A DNA stretch of 64,000 nucleotides from Sphingobium sp. CECT 9361 (GCF_918741285.1 NZ_CAKKNC010000020.1:1-64000); one strand, 5' to 3'. Numbered from the stretch's first letter, positions 9,541 to 18,849 are shown. Notes: generated from the sequence alone by a model not told the origin. Numbers and translations: made by a program.

Positions 9541-9885
9541 ATGCGCATCCCAGACATGTATCATCGCCTGATCGAATGGATCGGAGACGGAACCGGCATG
9601 TCCGACACGATCCTTCACATTCATGCCGGCATGGCCGTTCTGCTGCTCGCGCGCGTTATTTCCCGGCGCTCGCTTGGCACTTTCGTGCCTCTTAGCTGCG
9701 TTGCGTTCTCCGAACTGGGAAACGAAGTCATGGACCGCCTGCACTTTGGATCATGGCGCTGGCCCGACACGACGAGCGATATAATCAACACCTTGTTCTG
9801 GCCAACCGTCATCTGTCTAGCCGTCCGGATCCGTCCTCTGCTGCTGAGGGATTTCGCACCCGATATGTCAACCCTAAGGCAATGA
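9541..9885 (+). CDS. Small integral membrane protein
   Basis: A 114-residue protein with two to three hydrophobic segments: ILHIHAGMAVLLLARVI near residues 24-40, LGTFVPLSCVAFSELGNEV near 45-63 and IINTLFWPTVICLAV near 80-95. The WPDTTSDIINTLFWP stretch, with acidic and tryptophan residues between membrane parts, looks like a conserved small membrane protein; I recall similar uncharacterised proteins in sphingomonads but cannot name a family. The start ATG has only a weak ribosome site (GAAGAC). It stands alone between two intergenic stretches. Function unknown. Confidence 0.65.
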   Translation: MRIPDMYHRLIEWIGDGTGMSDTILHIHAGMAVLLLARVISRRSLGTFVPLSCVAFSELGNEVMDRLHFGSWRWPDTTSDIINTLFWPTVICLAVRIRPLLLRDFAPDMSTLRQ

Positions 9886-10220
9886 CCACCCTGTCCGTCT
9901 TATGAGGGACAGTCGGCAGAAAGAGGAACCGGACTCGTCCGATGGCACCGGCGAGACGATCGGCTTCGGCTGCATTGGCCGCATCCAAGAGCCCTCCCAA
10001 ATGGCTTCAGCAATATAACAAAGAAGTTATTACGGTCACTGAATAAGATCTGGCTCAAGATCATACGTGTTCCAAATATTCCTCGAAGAACACGGCAGGC
10101 CGGGTCGCTTACGCGACCAATGACGATATACAGCGGGAACTATACCGAATATGGATTAGGATGGAGGTCGCGTCTCCATCGTCGTTTTAAGCACCAAGGG
10201 TGCATTCGGGTGGGAATATA
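9886..10220. promoter_or_regulatory. Upstream region of the plus-strand beta-helix RTX gene
   Basis: About 335 bases, with an A/T-rich patch at 10010-10060. Two small inverted repeats are visible: GGTCGC/GCGACC around 10102-10117, and GATGGAG/CTCCATC at 10160-10180, followed by TTTT. They may be operator or terminator elements; neither is certain. Confidence 0.35.
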
Positions 10221-12785
10221 ATGGCAAATACAATATACCTGTCTTCCAGCATCACGGCTGGAGGGATACAATCGGCAATTTCGTCCTTAAATGATGGAGA
10301 TACTCTTGTATTTCCAAAGGGAAAGACATTCCTTCTCTCGACAGGTCTCGACGTAAATGTGACCAACCGGTCGGTCACGATCGACTTGAACGGCTCAACG
10401 CTCAAGCAGGCGGGCGATATCACGGTCCTCTCCGTCGATGGCAGTCACGCAGCCAGTGCTTCTGCGGTGCTTGGCAAAAATGCCTCGGGCGCAGTTACCG
10501 TGAAATACGCAGATGCAGGCAGTGTTTCGGTAGGTGACTATGTCAAAGTCTATTCCGACGATGTGTTGCCCAACGATCAGGGCGCTGCCACGCGGCTCGG
10601 TCAGGCAATGAAAGTCACCGCTGTCAACGGCACAACGCTGACGCTGGACGGCGACTTACACTATGCAAGTCTCTACAAGACCAATGTGAGAGCTTCAGCC
10701 TATGAAAGCGGGACGGCTGTCATCAAGAATGGCGAGATCGTCGGTGACCAGTCCCATCCAACCTGGACGAAGGCTCTGGTGGAGGTGCGCTCGACCATCG
10801 GCACGCAGATCGACCATGTTGCGGTGCGAGACGGCAACTCGATGGGTTTCAACTTTGTCGACGCGGTAGACGGTCGCGTTACGCAATCATCTGCCATCAA
10901 TCTTACCGACGACACGGCAAACGGCCATTATGGCTACGGCGTTCACTCTGCCAGTTCTGTTGGCACCACCGTTGAAGGCTTTTATGCCGAGAAAGTCCGC
11001 CATGCGACGGACGACAACGCCGTCGGCTTGACCGCCACGCATGTCGATCCTTCCAAATATGGCGCTGACTTCGGCATGAAGGTCTCGGACGTCATTGCAA
11101 ACGGCACCACAGCCTATGCATTTTCCTGGCATTCCGAAGGCCGATTCAACAGCGTGACCGACAGCCTTGTGTTTAACAGCTACGGTGTGCTTGGCGGTCG
11201 CGGACTGGACAACAGCTTCTCGAACGTTTCAGGCGCCAGCAACGGTCGCGGCATCGTGTTCTTCGAATATGGCGATGGAGACGGGCGACGGATCGATGTC
11301 TCCAGCGTTAATCTCAAAGAAAATAGCGGTTATGCCTATTATCGGCAGAACAACGCCATCGATAACAGCATCTCACACAGCGTCTTCGAGATTCTGACCA
11401 ACAAGGTCACGATCGCCCCGACCGATCCGAGCACATCGATAACCGACACGGTGCTGAAAATCGGCGCGTTCGCAACGGACGAGGTCATTACAGGGACCGG
11501 TAACGCCGATCAGATCCTTGGTGCAAAAGGCACTGATACCATCGATGGCAAGGCAGGAAATGACTATATCTGGGGCGGCCTTGGCGCCGATATTCTGACA
11601 GGCGGCAGCGGAGTCGACCGCTTCGCTTATCAGGGGGTGGCAGAGGCTGGCGATGTGATCAAGGACTTTCAGGCCGGCGCGTCAGGCGACGTCATAGACC
11701 TGTCGGTCATCTCCCGATCACTCAACTGGGACGACCTTAGCGGGCATGTGCGCTATGTCCAGTCGGGCACGAACACACTGCTTCAAATCGATGCCAACGG
11801 TGGCGGGGACAGCTATACGACGATCGCTACGCTTGAAGGCGTCACCGCTTCCGCGCTTACCGCAGCCAACACATCGACCGACATCATCGTCACCAACAAT
11901 GGTGCAAATTATGTGGGTAATGTAATCTCCAAGCCGCAGGGGCCTGGTGCATTGCCACCCGCTTTTAGTGATCAGAGCGGCTTGGCCTACCAGCAGGGCT
12001 CTGACGACAACGACACCTTGCTTGGCACCAGCGCGGCGGACCTCTTGGTAGGGGCTGGCGGCAAGGACTGGATAAGCGGGATGGAAGGGGATGATGTGCT
12101 CGCAGGCGGTAGTGGGGCGGACATTCTGATGGGCGGCTCGGGCCGCGATACTGTGAGTTATGCCGACGCGGCGGCAGCGGTGACGGTCAATCTCGGCACA
12201 CCGTCGCTCAACACAGGCGATGCCGCCGGCGACAGTTTCGGGCAGATCGAAAATCTCACAGGCAGTGGATTTGGCGATAAGATCACGGGTAGCGCAAGCG
12301 TCAATCTTCTAAGCGGTCTTGAGGGCAATGACGTCCTTTACGGCTTGGCCGGTGTCGACACTCTATTGGGCGGCGGCGGCGCTGACCGTCTGGAGGGCGG
12401 CACGCAGAACGACACACTCTCCGGTGGCACTGGCGCAGACCTGCTCATCGGTGGCAGCGGCTATGATAAGCTTACCGGCGGAACAGATGCCGATAAATTC
12501 ATCCTCAACAGCCCCAAAGATGGCGTCGATACCATCACCGATTTCCAGCACGGCGTCGACAAGATTGGCCTTAGCTCTGGCTTCGGCATAGCGAGCCTTT
12601 CGGACATGGCATTTGTCAGCAGCAGCAAGCCTGCAGCAACTTCGGGTGATCCGACCCTGCTTTACAACTCGGCGAGCGGAAGCCTGTGGTGGGATGACGA
12701 CGGCAAAGGATGGCATGCCCCGGTACAGGTGGCGCAATTGACCAATGCGCCGCAACTTACACTATCGGACATCGTCCTGTTCTAG
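10221..12785 (+). CDS. Secreted RTX protein with right-handed beta-helix domain (helix-1)
   Basis: 854 residues, no Sec signal. Residues 1-410 form a right-handed parallel beta-helix of the pectate-lyase/AlgE-epimerase type, starting with the DGDTLVFPKGKTFLL entry strand and TIDLNGSTLKQ. Blocks conserved in all four helix proteins here are RDGNSMG, GHYGYGVHSASS, RHATDDNAVG, SWHSEGR and RGLDNSF, which could hold the active site. Residues about 430-480 and 595-770 are hemolysin-type GGxGxDxxx calcium-binding repeats. The protein ends in LTLSDIVLF, the C-terminal type seen in all RTX proteins of the window. Expected: type I secretion, calcium-dependent folding outside the cell, action as polysaccharide lyase or epimerase (inferred). 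The ATG at 10221 is chosen over 10200 because GGTGGGA precedes it. Confidence 0.85.
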   Translation: MANTIYLSSSITAGGIQSAISSLNDGDTLVFPKGKTFLLSTGLDVNVTNRSVTIDLNGSTLKQAGDITVLSVDGSHAASASAVLGKNASGAVTVKYADAGSVSVGDYVKVYSDDVLPNDQGAATRLGQAMKVTAVNGTTLTLDGDLHYASLYKTNVRASAYESGTAVIKNGEIVGDQSHPTWTKALVEVRSTIGTQIDHVAVRDGNSMGFNFVDAVDGRVTQSSAINLTDDTANGHYGYGVHSASSVGTTVEGFYAEKVRHATDDNAVGLTATHVDPSKYGADFGMKVSDVIANGTTAYAFSWHSEGRFNSVTDSLVFNSYGVLGGRGLDNSFSNVSGASNGRGIVFFEYGDGDGRRIDVSSVNLKENSGYAYYRQNNAIDNSISHSVFEILTNKVTIAPTDPSTSITDTVLKIGAFATDEVITGTGNADQILGAKGTDTIDGKAGNDYIWGGLGADILTGGSGVDRFAYQGVAEAGDVIKDFQAGASGDVIDLSVISRSLNWDDLSGHVRYVQSGTNTLLQIDANGGGDSYTTIATLEGVTASALTAANTSTDIIVTNNGANYVGNVISKPQGPGALPPAFSDQSGLAYQQGSDDNDTLLGTSAADLLVGAGGKDWISGMEGDDVLAGGSGADILMGGSGRDTVSYADAAAAVTVNLGTPSLNTGDAAGDSFGQIENLTGSGFGDKITGSASVNLLSGLEGNDVLYGLAGVDTLLGGGGADRLEGGTQNDTLSGGTGADLLIGGSGYDKLTGGTDADKFILNSPKDGVDTITDFQHGVDKIGLSSGFGIASLSDMAFVSSSKPAATSGDPTLLYNSASGSLWWDDDGKGWHAPVQVAQLTNAPQLTLSDIVLF

Positions 12786-12810
12786 TCGGGAGCGTAAAGT
12801 AGAAGATGGT

Positions 12811-12851
12811 GCAATGGCCCACGCGATAATCCAAACCGGGTGGGCCATTGC
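12811..12851 (+). terminator. Strong hairpin after helix-1 gene, possible terminator
   Basis: A perfect 12-bp inverted repeat (GCAATGGCCCAC at 12811-12822 and GTGGGCCATTGC at 12840-12851) 25 bases after the stop. There is no T run after it, so termination or mRNA 3'-end protection is a guess. Confidence 0.5.
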
Positions 12852-13299
12852 GCGATACACGCCGTCGCACCTGACAGGGTTGCGGCTAGTTCTTTCTTCG
12901 AAGCGTGAAGTCGCGCGGTCCTTAGAACGTACGCGCTTGTTTCATGCGCGTTTGGCATTTCCCATTCAGAGGTATTTTCCAACCAGCGACATTCCCACTT
13001 TGCTCCATCCCCATGTACCGTGGAGACGACAGAAAGCCGGTATTTCGTGGTTTTGCCGAGACAATAAGCCCTTAATGGCCGTGGTGCGGCAAGAGGGGTG
13101 AGCCTCTTACCCCATGATTGCGAAGGCATTGGAATCAACCTGGCAATCGCCAACGATATTTAGGTTTCGGCTGCCATCTTGCTCGCCCTACCGCCATACA
13201 CCCGCAGCCGACCCAAACGGAGCAGCACACCGAATTAGTCCGTGTTCTATCGAAAATCTCTGGTACGCAAAGCGGCTGCAAGTTGATCTAGGCTACACC
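12852..13299. other. Intergenic stretch, no gene seen
   Basis: About 450 bases between convergent genes. Only short overlapping frames without recognisable protein content are present. Confidence 0.5.
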
Positions 13300-13689
13300 T
13301 CATGTCCTGCGGTCGGAGGGTTTGAATCCGGATAACTCAACGATGTCATTAACAATGGCCAACATAGGTACAGGCTTTGCGTGGAAGCGGTCAGCCCCGG
13401 CAGAATAACAGCCTTGCGCGATGCTCCCAATGGCAGCCGCAGACACAGCCACTATGGGTATACTGCATGTGCGAACGTCCCGCCGCAGCTGGGCAATTAT
13501 GATTCTGCCATCGACTGATGGAAGGAAGACGTCAACAATGATTGCAATTGGTCGTGCGTTCGCAGCAGCGTCCACCGCGGTTCGTTCATCGGCAACTTCG
13601 ACTGGATCATACCCATGAGCACGCAGCACCGCCCCATAAAGCTTTCTATGAAGCAGGTTGTCTTCGATCACCATTACTTCGCTTGCCAC
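13300..13689 (-). CDS. Stand-alone response-regulator receiver protein (DivK/CheY-like)
   Basis: A 129-residue single receiver domain. The acidic pair is E9-D10 in VMVIEDN, the phospho-acceptor is D53 in IIVDVFLPSVDG, the switch serine is S83 in VAVSA, and the conserved lysine is K105 in HAKPV. The LHRKLYGAVLRAHGYDPVEV helix-strand pattern resembles DivK. No output domain follows, so it should act by protein contact within a phosphorelay. The start is a GTG at 13689 with GGAG nine bases ahead, 3 bases after the stop of a decayed receiver gene. No histidine kinase lies in the window. Confidence 0.82.
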   Translation of the reverse strand: MASEVMVIEDNLLHRKLYGAVLRAHGYDPVEVADERTAVDAAANARPIAIIVDVFLPSVDGRIIIAQLRRDVRTCSIPIVAVSAAAIGSIAQGCYSAGADRFHAKPVPMLAIVNDIVELSGFKPSDRRT

Positions 13690-13692
13690 TGC

Positions 13693-14211
13693 CTAGTTCT
13701 CCGTCCTGGACCACTCTGGGTCTTGTGGCAAAGTCGGTGTGTTCTCGTTCCGTGAGCGACTCGCTTGGTGTTCCGACAGATTTGGTTGATCTGGAATGCC
13801 GGAAGCGATGCGCTGGGGTAACAAACGATCGGGCATTACGCTCTCGATCATCGTCATAAGGCGGTTGCCTGTGAATGGCTTTGGAAGAAAGCCGGGGAAC
13901 TCATGACTGGCCGTGTCTCGGTATCGAAAATGGCCCGGCATGATTATAATCTGCGCACGCGGTTGCGCTGTAGCCACTTGGCAAGCCAACGATACCATCG
14001 ATACTTGCAGGCATCTACACATCTGTCACAAGCAGATCGATTTTCTGACCAGCTTGGATCATCATGAATGCAGCATCGTCTGTTCCAGCTTGCGCAACTT
14101 CAAACCCCAAATCTTCCACACATTCACATAATATTTTGCCAAGCAGTACGTCATCTTCCACAACAATTATCGACCACGAACGCCCCCGTTTCGGGCATCC
14201 ATATAGAAGTG
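13693..14211 (-). pseudogene. Decayed receiver-domain gene (premature stop plus frameshift)
   Basis: Read on the minus strand, the sequence starts like a receiver: SIIVVEDDVLLGKIL near 14125-14170, then IDLLVTDV near 14018-14040 with the phospho-acceptor aspartate. An in-frame TAG follows at 14015-14017 where an arginine is usual before MP. After about 14-30 more bases homology continues in another frame: QIIIMPGHFRYRD, then FLPKPFTGNRLMTMIESVMPD with the conserved lysine. So one stop and one frameshift break the gene. The tail runs to a TAG at 13693. It could be the receiver end of a former hybrid kinase, since no start codon is obvious. Confidence 0.75.
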
Positions 14212-14553
14212 CTAAACCTCTGTTTTGTCAACATTTTACTGCAAATGACCTGGAGGCGTTTCCTGCACCGCATTCGACTTCACAACTGAGCGGCAGTGAA
14301 TTTACCGGTTCTTTGGCGGTTCATGCTTGTTGGCGGTGAATCCTGCTGCCGCAGAGCAGCGCGGCAGCCGAGCAAATCAAGGTCGCAGAAAAGTTCAAAA
14401 AACCCGGGGGGACGCCAAACCTTGGCGAGGCGTTCGCGAATTACCAGCTGGGCGCCCACGCCATCGCCACATCCGCCCAAAAAAGACTTTTATTTGAGTG
14501 GCCTACCACTATCGTGACCATTGGGAATTGCCTAAAGCGCGCATGGAGGATGT
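14212..14553. other. Upstream region of the RTX-only gene, no gene seen
   Basis: About 340 bases. A plus-strand frame around 14340-14490 reads like a short protein remnant (AEQIKVAEKFKKPGG) but has no start and matches nothing I know. The last bases hold GGAGG ahead of the next gene. Confidence 0.4.
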
Positions 14554-15513
14554 ATGACGGTCATCACGAACACTGAAATCTACCAGTTTGGCACTCTGAC
14601 TTACAGCAACAATACCCACCTCGTCGACGGACGCTATGATATCTCGATTTTTGAGAAGGGCCCCGACTATCTTCCTCCAACTATTGCTGCTTTGAGTGGC
14701 GATGGCGATGATAACATCAGCATATTCACGTTCCGGGACTTTATAGAGACCTTCTCGCTCGGAGCCGGAAATGACAGCTTCTATCTCGAAACCGTTAGTA
14801 ACCAAGGGCGCAGTGGCGTCTTGCACGGCGGCGCGGGAGACGATTTCATCAACGGTTACATGCTGAGCGCAGTTCACGGTGATGCAGGCAACGACATACT
14901 ATCCTCTTCCGGCGATGTTTTCGGCGGTGAGGGCGATGACGATGTTTATTCGGAAACAAACGCTTACGGTGGAGCGGGCAGTGACACCGTTGCGTCGTTT
15001 TCTGGCTTTGCCAAAGGGGAGGATGGTGATGACATAGTGTCTTCTGCTTTTGGCGAAGCATCAGGAGGCAATGGCAATGACACGGTTTTTAGCGGCACGG
15101 TTGCCAAAGGTGGTGCTGGTAACGATTCAGTTAATGGATCAAGCGCTTACGGCGACGACGGAGATGACATCGTCATCGGAGGCAGTTTTGCGTCGGGCGG
15201 AGCCGGAAACGACATTATCTCTGCGCGCGGCGCAGCAATTATGATCGGGGGAAGCGGGGACGATGTGTTCCGCTTCGCGAAGGGCGAGTTGGGGTTCAAC
15301 TATGCCAGCCGCGATAAGATTACAGACTTCGAACTTGGACGAGACAAGATCGATCTGATAGCCTTCGAAGGTTCTGGTATCAGCCTCTCACACACATCCG
15401 GGCATAATCTTGTGAAGATCGACGTCAACAACGACTTCAAGACTGATTTCCTAATTCAGGTGAACGTCGTTGGCGGTGGCGTGTTGACGATGGGCGATTT
15501 GCTGATTGTCTGA
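14554..15513 (+). CDS. RTX-repeat protein without catalytic domain
   Basis: 319 residues, no Sec signal and no enzyme domain. Residues about 50-250 are calcium-binding repeats, but with an unusual period: each GGxGxDxx core is followed by 6-7 serine/alanine-rich residues, giving units of 14-16 residues (GGEGDDDVYSETNAY, GGAGSDTVASFSGFAK, GGNGNDTVFSGTVAK) instead of the usual nine. Residues 250-319 resemble the serralysin-type end domain (DKITDFELGRDKIDLI) and the protein stops with LTMGDLLIV, the shared C-terminal secretion-like end. GGAGG lies 6 bases before the ATG. A secreted structural or matrix protein is likely; function otherwise unknown. Confidence 0.82.
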   Translation: MTVITNTEIYQFGTLTYSNNTHLVDGRYDISIFEKGPDYLPPTIAALSGDGDDNISIFTFRDFIETFSLGAGNDSFYLETVSNQGRSGVLHGGAGDDFINGYMLSAVHGDAGNDILSSSGDVFGGEGDDDVYSETNAYGGAGSDTVASFSGFAKGEDGDDIVSSAFGEASGGNGNDTVFSGTVAKGGAGNDSVNGSSAYGDDGDDIVIGGSFASGGAGNDIISARGAAIMIGGSGDDVFRFAKGELGFNYASRDKITDFELGRDKIDLIAFEGSGISLSHTSGHNLVKIDVNNDFKTDFLIQVNVVGGGVLTMGDLLIV

Positions 15514-15524
15514 AATTACGAAGG

Positions 15525-15552
15525 GCCTCGCCGTTCATCTCGGCGAGGCTTT
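15525..15552 (+). terminator. Rho-independent terminator after the RTX-only gene
   Basis: A perfect 9-bp stem (GCCTCGCCG at 15525-15533 with CGGCGAGGC at 15541-15549), a 7-base loop and a short TTT. It starts 11 bases after the stop codon. Confidence 0.85.
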
Positions 15553-16060
15553 CGGTCTGCGAGCAACACAGAGCAACAGTGGGAACCGATGACCATTGTA
15601 GAACTGTAGTCTCTGCAGCGTTTGCGAGTCAGTCTTGCAATGGGACGCAGATTGCAGACCACGCCCCCCTCAATCCCATATCCAGTGCTTACCACTTTAT
15701 GTGCACGCCTTGTCGTTTAGGGTCCCCAACCCCTGTTGACACCTTAGCGCGTCGCGCGCACGCTCGACAGGAGAGCCTTGAAAGCCTCATGACAGCGCCA
15801 CCCGGAAGAAGACTGGACTATCGTGTCGGCCGTACACAAAAGCGCTGGATGCAGCCCTGCCCGTTTGGGAGGAGTCCTGGGTTGGACGATAGCGTCCTCC
15901 TGACATGCAATCCCTGTCTGCGAATTTCCTCTTCCATCAGGTTTGGATTTTACAAGCAATGAATATCGTCACCAGTCTGTCATCTGCCGCAGGCCAATGG
16001 GAGGGGCTGCAGAAGCAAGCCAGCGCGCGCCTAAATGCCTTCGCTGCCAGGACGTAGCCG
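15553..16060. other. Intergenic stretch, no gene seen
   Basis: About 500 bases with no convincing coding sequence on either strand. The last 15 bases contain the CAGGA ribosome site of the next gene. Confidence 0.5.
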
Positions 16061-17029
16061 ATGGCTCTGCAGAACCCCACCGGGTCCAGAATGCCCCTTG
16101 TTGGAGCTTTGATACTTATGCTGTTTCTTCTGGCAATGGCCGCGGCTGTGTGGTCCTCCATGGGTGCGTCCCCCCCTCCGCACCCGGGTGGCAATCTTGA
16201 GCCTCCCGCGCTGTCCAAGCCTGAGACGATCCGTCTTGGTAGCGGGCGCACCGTGACGAAAATGGATCCGGCGCGGGACTACATCATCCAGTTCCCGCCC
16301 GAACGCAAAATGGGCGCAACGGTCCTTATGGGGGGGCATAATGTCGTCATAATGGGCGGACAGATTTCCGTCCCATCCGATGACAAGACACGTCGCGCAC
16401 TGTTCATCAAGGGCGCCACAGGAACGGTGCATGTGGAGGGGGTTCTTGTCGACAATCCGCAGAACACCGAGTTCGATGCCATAGTCGTCGCTGCGCCTGA
16501 TGCCACAGTCCAACTACAAAACATCCGCGTCGAAGGACTGCGCGGCTTTCAAAACAGCTGGCATGCTGACATTCTCCAGCCTTGGGGCGGGGTCCGATCC
16601 TTGCGCATCAATGGGCTGACCGGGATCACTGGCTATCAGGGCATTCAGCTCTCCAGTCTCAAGGGTCAGATTAAGGATATAAGCCTGCGGCGCGTAAACT
16701 TGCGCTCGACAGACCCTCAGATCTGGTCATCGGGCGCTAATGGCGGCAATGGGGGCTACCTGTTCTGGGCAGACTGCACATTGACAGCGCAGGTTAGCCT
16801 GGACCAGGTCTACCTGTCTCCCCGGCAGGAGCGCCGCGCCGATCAGGTCGCTTGGCCGACGCCCAGTACCAAATCCAAATGCGCCTCGAAGCTCTCGCGT
16901 TCCGACAGCGTGATCACCTTTCCCGCCTTACCTATCAAGGGTGAGATGCATATAGGCGTGCCGCCGCAAGGTGACTTTGTTCCCGCCGGCTCGGCAGGAT
17001 TGCGCTATCGCCCCTCACCCAAACGGTGA
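16061..17029 (+). CDS. Membrane-anchored beta-helix-like protein of the EPS locus
   Basis: 322 residues. Residues 12-33 (LVGALILMLFLLAMAAAVW) form an uncleaved signal anchor, followed by a proline-rich linker. The rest is strand-rich with turns typical of a right-handed beta-helix: MGATVLMGGHNVVIMGG, RALFIKGATGTVHVEGVLVDNPQ, ATVQLQNIRVEGLRG, NSWHADILQPWGG, GYQGIQLSS. The NSWHADILQPWGG segment is the best catalytic or sugar-binding candidate. No RTX repeats are present, unlike the other helix proteins. It is probably periplasmic. It is convergent with a ligase/polymerase gene. The family is not recognised; a role in polysaccharide handling is inference from fold and context. Confidence 0.75.
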   Translation: MALQNPTGSRMPLVGALILMLFLLAMAAAVWSSMGASPPPHPGGNLEPPALSKPETIRLGSGRTVTKMDPARDYIIQFPPERKMGATVLMGGHNVVIMGGQISVPSDDKTRRALFIKGATGTVHVEGVLVDNPQNTEFDAIVVAAPDATVQLQNIRVEGLRGFQNSWHADILQPWGGVRSLRINGLTGITGYQGIQLSSLKGQIKDISLRRVNLRSTDPQIWSSGANGGNGGYLFWADCTLTAQVSLDQVYLSPRQERRADQVAWPTPSTKSKCASKLSRSDSVITFPALPIKGEMHIGVPPQGDFVPAGSAGLRYRPSPKR

Positions 17030-17056
17030 GACGCAGGAGAAGCGATCTGCTTGCGG

Positions 17057-18340
17057 CTAGCGGGTTGGCTTCAGATTAGCGCGGTAGCGGGCCAGGCGCA
17101 TCGCCGCTTCTGTCTGCGCAGCTGTGTGTTCCACGCTATGCGCCGCACGGCTTCGCAACGCGATAAACGCAACGCACAGAAAAAAGACATAGCCGCCGAT
17201 AGAGGGCAGCCCGCTAAAGGGTGTAGGCTCTGTCATTCCGCGCAAAAGGAAGAAGAAAAGGAGGATCAACGGTTCAAAACAACGAAAGCGTATGCCTTGA
17301 TACAATGTGGCCGCCAGGGCGGCTAGAAACAAGCCAAACGCCACGATCCCGCCGGAGAAAAGGATCTCAAGATACATATTGTGGGCGTGCGCCGCGACCG
17401 TAAAGAGGCGAGGATCTGTGGGCAGAATGAAGGTCGACGACGCATAGCCATGCCCGAACAGTGGCTTTTGCCCTATCATTTCCAGCACGACCGCCCAGAT
17501 CTGCGAACGTCCCGTACCCGTAGCGATCTCCTCCACGTCGCCCGAGCGCGACAGGCCGCTCAGGATCATGTCGGGAGCAGACAGAAAAACCAGCAGCAAC
17601 GACAGGCCTGCTAAGCCCAAAACCAAGACATTGACCGCTTTGTTGCCCTTGGCAGCAAGCCAGATCGTGACGCAGATCAGGAGCGTCAGCATGCTCATCC
17701 GGTTGTCGCTCATAATGAGGCAGACAAGAGCAAAGGGCGCCGATAGCAGGGCCAGCATGCGCGCGGTCGGCCCCATTGCGTTGTAATAGAGAATTGTAAA
17801 AATCAGTGCGATCGACGTCATGGAACCAAGTCCGTTGGGCGACCCCACGATGCCCTTTATCCGATTGTTGGTACCAAATTCGCTCCCCAACCATGCGTGC
17901 ATTCGGCCAAGGTCGGGGCTTACATAATAAGTCACGAGCGACATGACGGAAATCAGGCCCACTGTCACGATCAGCAACGAGACGGTATTTGTCTCGCCAA
18001 ATCGCTCTGCCATCCAGATGCAGAAAAGAAAACACCCCAGGAAGGCCAGGCTGTCCGTCATGGATACCGAAATCTGAGGCGAGTTCACCGAGCAAGCGAC
18101 GAGGGAAAGCAAGAAGGCCAGCCAGGCAAGCAGCAAGCCGGTCGACATTCGAAGCCGCCCCGCCAGGATTGCACTCAACGGCAGCAGAAGCGTGACGGCA
18201 ATCCCCGCCAGCTTGAAGCCCGTCTGAAGGTCGAGCGATTTGTCAGCATAGTCGCGAACGCGAAACGATGTCGTCGATACAAAAAGAACAAGAAAGGCGA
18301 GTATAAAAAGCCAGTTACGGTAGCCGCCACGAAGTTCCAT
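17057..18340 (-). CDS. O-antigen ligase/polymerase family membrane protein (second of three)
   Basis: 427 residues with about 11 hydrophobic segments. The family signature lies near residues 270-330: GTGRSQIWAVVLEMIGQKPLFGHGYASS, then AAHAHNMYLEILFSGG, with the HxHN loop expected in the periplasm. The reaction is polymerisation or ligation of undecaprenyl-linked polysaccharide. The ATG at 18340 has GGAAG seven bases ahead and is preferred over the GTG at 18343. It follows an acyltransferase gene and a GT2 gene on the same strand, so the three look like one unit that assembles and decorates a glycan. Confidence 0.85.
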   Translation of the reverse strand: MELRGGYRNWLFILAFLVLFVSTTSFRVRDYADKSLDLQTGFKLAGIAVTLLLPLSAILAGRLRMSTGLLLAWLAFLLSLVACSVNSPQISVSMTDSLAFLGCFLFCIWMAERFGETNTVSLLIVTVGLISVMSLVTYYVSPDLGRMHAWLGSEFGTNNRIKGIVGSPNGLGSMTSIALIFTILYYNAMGPTARMLALLSAPFALVCLIMSDNRMSMLTLLICVTIWLAAKGNKAVNVLVLGLAGLSLLLVFLSAPDMILSGLSRSGDVEEIATGTGRSQIWAVVLEMIGQKPLFGHGYASSTFILPTDPRLFTVAAHAHNMYLEILFSGGIVAFGLFLAALAATLYQGIRFRCFEPLILLFFFLLRGMTEPTPFSGLPSIGGYVFFLCVAFIALRSRAAHSVEHTAAQTEAAMRLARYRANLKPTR

Positions 18341-18369
18341 CACAATGCTTCCACTCGCTGTTCGGTTGC

Positions 18370-18849
18370 TCAGCCGGCGTGTATTTCGGCGTGCTCTTCT
18401 TTGCTATAGCCCGAAGGCGCGTCAGCACTTAAAAAGCGCCCATAGCGACCGACCTTGATATCCGTCCTTACGATCTTGGCAGGGTTTCCCGCCACGATAG
18501 AATATGGCGGCACGTCCTTCGTCACGATTGCGCCAGCCGCGACAATCGAGTTGCGACCAATCGTAACGCCAGGCATGACAAGCGCCCTAGCGCCTATGAA
18601 ACAGTTCTCTTCCACCCTCGTGTCAGCGTACATGCCGCGCGTCCGGTCATGCGTGAGGATCGTCGCACCGAAGGTCACATAGCTATGCCGTCCGATGTGA
18701 ACACCCTTGGGATATGTCCGATCGAGCTTGGCGGTCAGTGAAATCTTAGCCGTAGGGTCAAGGTCCATACCCCAGAACCTGTTATAAAAGCCGATACGGA
18801 TCTTATGCAGCAACCTCTGCAACCACTGGAGCTGGTTCAGACTACGCAT
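18370..18849 (-). CDS. Hexapeptide-repeat acyltransferase (WbbJ/WcaF-like)
   Basis: A 159-residue left-handed beta-helix acyltransferase. Hexapeptide repeats run from about residue 45 to 130: VHIGRHSYVTFGATILTHD, EENCFIGARALVMPGVTIGRNSIVAAGAIVTKDVPPYSIVAGNPAKIV. The histidine in LTHDRT is the usual catalytic candidate. Members transfer acetyl (sometimes other acyl) groups from a CoA donor to sugars, so it probably O-acetylates the glycan or a nucleotide sugar. Its start overlaps the stop of the GT2 gene by 8 bases, and a ligase/polymerase gene follows 29 bases after its stop. Confidence 0.88.
   Translation of the reverse strand: MRSLNQLQWLQRLLHKIRIGFYNRFWGMDLDPTAKISLTAKLDRTYPKGVHIGRHSYVTFGATILTHDRTRGMYADTRVEENCFIGARALVMPGVTIGRNSIVAAGAIVTKDVPPYSIVAGNPAKIVRTDIKVGRYGRFLSADAPSGYSKEEHAEIHAG

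Noticed and set aside
14340..14500. Plus-strand frame with AEQIKVAEKFKKPGG as a gene remnant
   Set aside because: No start, no family match, and too short to separate from chance.
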